Shown piece by piece: positions 4,994 to 7,541 of a DNA stretch of 7,541 nt. Numbering within the stretch: the stretch's first letter is position 1; every line of letters begins with the position of its first letter. The position numbers and the translations under genes are program-made. The stretch comes from an uncultured Deferribacteraceae bacterium (GTDB lineage: Bacteria > Chrysiogenota > Deferribacteres > Deferribacterales > Mucispirillaceae), in the NCBI GenBank assembly GCA_947039055.1, contig CAMQYB010000085.1:1-7541 (forward strand), given 5' to 3'. The notes under the pieces were generated by a model, which was given only the letters and a program-made list of their open reading frames with translations, had not been told where the DNA came from and did not search any database.

Positions 4994-7144
4994 ATGTCTA
5001 AGTTATTTAAAAAGCTAATATTGTTAGCTTTAGGAAGTTTGTGCGTTCTAAGTATTATTGCAGGGTGTACGGAAGAGGGAGATAATTCAACTAAAGAGCC
5101 ATCTGATGCGACTAGTTTTATTGATTTTGCAAAGATGAATGGTTACGCTTCTCCAATTGTTTTAGGTATGAAACTTAATCTAGCTGATAACGGAAATCTT
5201 ATTGATAGTGCAGATAATAAAACTGTATTCTATACTTATGATAACCAATCAGAGGGCAACAATGCAAGAGCTGTATACAGTGCAGGAAAAGAGAAGTTTT
5301 TCGGTGTTGAGATTTCAGGTACTGGTGCTGATAAAAAATTGAATTTTATATTTTTCAACAACAATAATTTTCCTCAATTTTTTAAACAAAAAACGTCTAT
5401 TGATTTTGATGATAGTAATAATATTATTAACACTCCACCACTGGGTGCTAATAGGTTTATTGACTTTGTTCAAGGTGCTGGATATACCTTACCTGGCGGT
5501 ACAAAAGTTACCGTATCTGGCAATGATATAATTGAGAGTGATAGTGGAATAAAACGTTTTAGGTATCATGATGATTATTCTAAAGATAATAGAACACACG
5601 CTATATATAAAAAACCTTATCGTGATCATTTTTTAGGTATAGAACTTATCGCAACCGCTAATTCAAGAGAGTTAAAATTCTATGTACAAGATAATAATAA
5701 ATATTTTAACAATTGGAATGTAGTTGATTTTTATTCACCTGTAACAGTGTTACCACCTAAAGAGTTTTTAGATAATGTTGCTGGATATGATTTCCAACTT
5801 CCTATTGATGATGAAGGCTATAGAAATCAAGGAAATAAAATCGGCGATCTACATCATGGTAGTATTGTTGACGGACAGAACACGGAACTTGTTTTCAAAT
5901 ATGTTGAAGCAAAAAGTTTAACAACTGCTGTATACTCTCCAAAAGATAAACCTACTAAATATTTTGGTGTTAAGATTAATGATCTAGATAATAGTAGAAT
6001 GGATCTATATTTTGATAATAAAACAGGTAACGGTAAAGGTGTTTATTGGACTGATCCTAATTTAGTTAAATTTGAGCAAAGTGTAGATGTTCTTCTTGCT
6101 ACAAAAACTATTAATTCTGATTTTCATTATTTTAGAGATCTAGATAGTGCTATAGGACAAGACAAAAACAATATGCCAACTACTGGAGAGATGTCTGTAG
6201 TTTCAACAGGTACTAAGGACGCTTTTAAGACATATATACTTACTAGTAATAAAGCTAATTCATCTGGTTCTCTATTTACAAATAAAGCAAAGGTTTATAC
6301 AAATATTCCTAATATCACACCTACTGGGATAACATCTAACTCGTTGCAAGCTATCGGTGATAAAGTATTTATAGTAACAAATAACACTACTACTTTAACT
6401 GTGTATGATGATAAAGGAGTTGCTATAACTGGAACTTCTGCGATTATGAATACTACTGATTTTACAATCGGTAAAGGTAATGATACAAGTTTCAATATAG
6501 CAACAAAAAATTCAGGTGGAGCAGTTACTGCAAATCTTCATAAAGTAACAACTGCTGGTATTCAAACGTCAGTTCCACTTGCAAGTAACAAGATGCAACC
6601 TAAATCATTAACTATGCTTGGTAGTGATGTGTATGTCGCAGGGATTGTTGGTGGCAAAGCTACCGTTAATAAAGTGAGTGGTACTACTTCAACAGATATA
6701 ACCGATCTAAACTTGCCTACAACTAATGTTACTGATATTAAGTTAATCGTAGTTGAAGACACTCTATATGCAATCATTAATGGCACTGCAAACAAGATAT
6801 TTAAATTTGATAATACAGCTACTCCTAAATGGACAGATGTTACAGGTAGTATAACTCTTCCAATTGATATTAAATCTGTTATAACTGATGGCACAGTTAT
6901 TTATATCACATCAGGTGCTCAAACTACTTTTAAATCAAGTGCATATAAATTTGGTACTGATGGAGTTATCATTAAGGTTGGTGGAGATTATGGAGTTGAC
7001 GATCTATTAAACGTTACTCCCGGTGCTACTATCTTACCAAATAAAAAATTATATATAGTAAGTGCTACTAATATGTGGGGGACATTTTCTCTTAGCCAAA
7101 GCTACTACAAAGTTGGCGATAAAGTTTTTCCTATGCCTGAATGA
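4994..7144 (+). CDS. Large lipoprotein: three tandem modules plus a beta-propeller-like C-terminal half
   Basis: This is a 716-residue protein of unrecognised family. The start ATG 4994 is preceded by GGGGG (4981-4985), which can pair with CCUCC using one G-U. Basic residues (K3, K6, K7) and a hydrophobic core lead to the lipobox IAGC, so Cys25 should be lipidated and the protein anchored to a membrane, possibly at the surface. A short Ser/Thr/Glu linker follows. Residues 41-138, 154-246 and 257-360 are three divergent copies of one module: F[IL]D near the start, a GY..P-like turn, an F.Y strand, an A[VI]Y[SK] strand, [FY][FL]G[VI][EK][LI], and a strand ending near N/D-rich FNN or QDN. From about 399 to 709, roughly seven 45-residue repeats (starting near 399, 449, 488, 537, 581, 626, 678) share 'xLxxxGDxVYIxxxxxxxxxVYKxxxxG' character, as in a seven-bladed propeller. 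Thr, Asn and Lys are abundant. A terminator follows; decayed and intact tRNA-Val copies flank it. A binding or adhesion role is a guess. Confidence 0.9.
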   Translation: MSKLFKKLILLALGSLCVLSIIAGCTEEGDNSTKEPSDATSFIDFAKMNGYASPIVLGMKLNLADNGNLIDSADNKTVFYTYDNQSEGNNARAVYSAGKEKFFGVEISGTGADKKLNFIFFNNNNFPQFFKQKTSIDFDDSNNIINTPPLGANRFIDFVQGAGYTLPGGTKVTVSGNDIIESDSGIKRFRYHDDYSKDNRTHAIYKKPYRDHFLGIELIATANSRELKFYVQDNNKYFNNWNVVDFYSPVTVLPPKEFLDNVAGYDFQLPIDDEGYRNQGNKIGDLHHGSIVDGQNTELVFKYVEAKSLTTAVYSPKDKPTKYFGVKINDLDNSRMDLYFDNKTGNGKGVYWTDPNLVKFEQSVDVLLATKTINSDFHYFRDLDSAIGQDKNNMPTTGEMSVVSTGTKDAFKTYILTSNKANSSGSLFTNKAKVYTNIPNITPTGITSNSLQAIGDKVFIVTNNTTTLTVYDDKGVAITGTSAIMNTTDFTIGKGNDTSFNIATKNSGGAVTANLHKVTTAGIQTSVPLASNKMQPKSLTMLGSDVYVAGIVGGKATVNKVSGTTSTDITDLNLPTTNVTDIKLIVVEDTLYAIINGTANKIFKFDNTATPKWTDVTGSITLPIDIKSVITDGTVIYITSGAQTTFKSSAYKFGTDGVIIKVGGDYGVDDLLNVTPGATILPNKKLYIVSATNMWGTFSLSQSYYKVGDKVFPMPE
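5114..6073 (+). repeat. Three tandem protein modules of about 95-105 residues in the large lipoprotein
   Basis: Modules at 5114-5407, 5453-5731 and 5762-6073 encode residues 41-138, 154-246 and 257-360. Shared landmarks: SFIDF, RFIDF and EFLDN at the start; RAVYS, HAIYK and TAVYS; FFGVEI, FLGIEL and YFGVKI; LNFIF, LKFYV and MDLYF. The third module is longer because of insertions. The repeat is seen in protein; the DNA copies are too diverged for simple slippage. Confidence 0.8.
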
Positions 7145-7212
7145 TTTTTATTTCTCAGATAGTTTATAATTAAACTTTTAGTAATTTTCAACAATTAATT
7201 ACTATCATATAT

Positions 7213-7244
7213 AAAGGGGTGGACATTTAGTTCACCCTTTTTTT
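7213..7244 (+). terminator. Rho-independent terminator of the large lipoprotein gene
   Basis: AAAGGGGTGGAC (7213-7224) pairs with GTTCACCCTTT (7230-7240) around the loop ATTTA, giving 11 pairs with one bulged G and one G-T. TTTTATTTTT follows. It lies about 70 bases past the lipoprotein stop and before the right tRNA promoter, so it separates the two transcripts. The stretch 7251-7345 after it shows nothing recognisable. Confidence 0.88.
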
Positions 7245-7414
7245 ATTTTTTTATTTCTAAGTTTTTATAACCTAATTTTCTGTTTCTACCCATGCACTAA
7301 CTTGCGTAAATATTGCAAATAGACACAAAACTTATTTCTACACATAAACCTTAAAATGTTTCATTTTTATTATTAATCAAAATATACATATAATTATATA
7401 TACCTTGATCACGC

Positions 7415-7442
7415 TTGACAGCAGGTATATTTATAGTATGCT
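7415..7442 (+). promoter_or_regulatory. Promoter of tRNA-Val(GAC)
   Basis: TTGACA (7415-7420), 16 bases, TATGCT (7437-7442), with an AT-rich possible UP element before it and the predicted start near 7449. The mature tRNA begins about 20 bases later. Conservation of this block in the left copy supports it. Confidence 0.78.
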
Positions 7443-7469
7443 TTATATTCAGACTGTGCAACTTATTAT

Positions 7470-7541
7470 AGGTGTGTAGCTCAATGGGAGAGCACTGCAT
7501 TGACGTTGCAGGGGTTGGCGGTTCAATCCCGCCCATACCTA
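7470..7541 (+). tRNA. tRNA-Val(GAC)
   Basis: A full cloverleaf: acceptor AGGTGTG 7470-7476 with CATACCT 7534-7540 (one G-T pair), D-stem GCTC 7479-7482 with GAGC 7490-7493, D-loop AATGGGA with the conserved GG, anticodon stem CTGCA 7495-7499 with TGCAG 7507-7511, loop TTGACGT, T-stem GGCGG 7517-7521 with CCGCC 7529-7533, T-loop TTCAATC, discriminator A7541. Anticodon GAC is at 7502-7504 and should read the Val codons GUU and GUC; GTT is frequent in the neighbouring genes. Whether CCA is encoded lies beyond the edge. Confidence 0.95.

Larger units (their letters stand above)
7346..7541 (+). repeat. Right copy of the roughly 200-base direct repeat (promoter plus intact tRNA-Val)
   Basis: Partner of 4633-4832 in the same orientation, about 2.7 kb away. 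It starts at AAACCTTAAAATG and reaches the window edge at the discriminator base of the tRNA, so the repeat may extend further right. The similarity covers the whole promoter and the whole tRNA, far more than the tRNA 3' end normally duplicated when an integrase inserts an element at a tRNA gene. Confidence 0.92.

Noticed and set aside
6295..6894. Two minus-strand open frames inside the large lipoprotein (6295-6495 and 6562-6894)
   Set aside because: They are Val/Ile/Leu-rich antisense shadows of the Thr/Asn/Lys-rich propeller repeats, with no start signals.
7351..7536. Minus-strand open frame beginning MGGIEPPTPATS
   Set aside because: It is antisense to the tRNA-Val. Peptides of this kind are a common artefact of translating the complement of a tRNA gene.
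4633..7541. Integrase-type genomic island at a tRNA gene
   Set aside because: No integrase or excisionase gene lies inside, and the duplication includes the whole tRNA and its promoter rather than a short 3' attachment core.

Overview
This is AT-rich bacterial DNA using the standard genetic code: TGA is a stop in two genes and Trp is encoded by TGG. Two predicted lipoproteins and one other exported protein suggest a cell with a lipoprotein-bearing envelope, most likely a diderm. A spirochaete or similar low-GC lineage would fit, but nothing here fixes the taxonomy. There is no integrase, transposase, IS end or CRISPR array.

Left half, all genes on the minus strand. An AAA-type ATPase (1-901) runs off the left edge. 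Next is a 210-base spacer containing a good dyad (992-1014). Then comes a compact three-gene operon, read right to left: aroC (chorismate synthase, 3745-2690), an exported protein with a precise internal duplication (2672-1497), and a small lipoprotein that overlaps it and starts at TTG behind a strong Shine-Dalgarno (1516-1112). Upstream of aroC lies crcB, a Fluc fluoride channel (4202-3837).

Centre. crcB is divergent from a small membrane protein of unrecognised family (4227-4583, plus strand). The two start codons are only 24 bases apart. The best candidate -10 boxes of the two promoters overlap on opposite strands, and both mRNAs would be nearly leaderless.

Right half, plus strand. Two direct copies of a roughly 200-base unit (4633-4832 and 7346-7541) flank one large lipoprotein gene (4994-7144, 716 aa). 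Each unit carries a sigma-70 type promoter (TTGACA, 16 bases, TATGCT) and a tRNA-Val(GAC). The right copy is an intact tRNA. The left copy is decayed (acceptor mismatch, no GG in the D-loop, anticodon-stem mismatch, 3-base insertion in the T-loop), although its promoter hexamers are unchanged. The lipoprotein has a Cys25 lipobox, three divergent modules of about 95-105 residues, and a C-terminal half that reads like a beta-propeller of about seven 45-residue blades. A bulged rho-independent terminator follows it at 7213-7244.

How the parts relate. The aroC operon combines a housekeeping enzyme with two envelope proteins. crcB protects against fluoride. The most unusual structure is the tRNA-Val/lipoprotein/tRNA-Val arrangement, which looks like a segmental duplication or a recombination-prone cassette of about 2.7 kb. 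Whether more copies lie to the right cannot be seen here.
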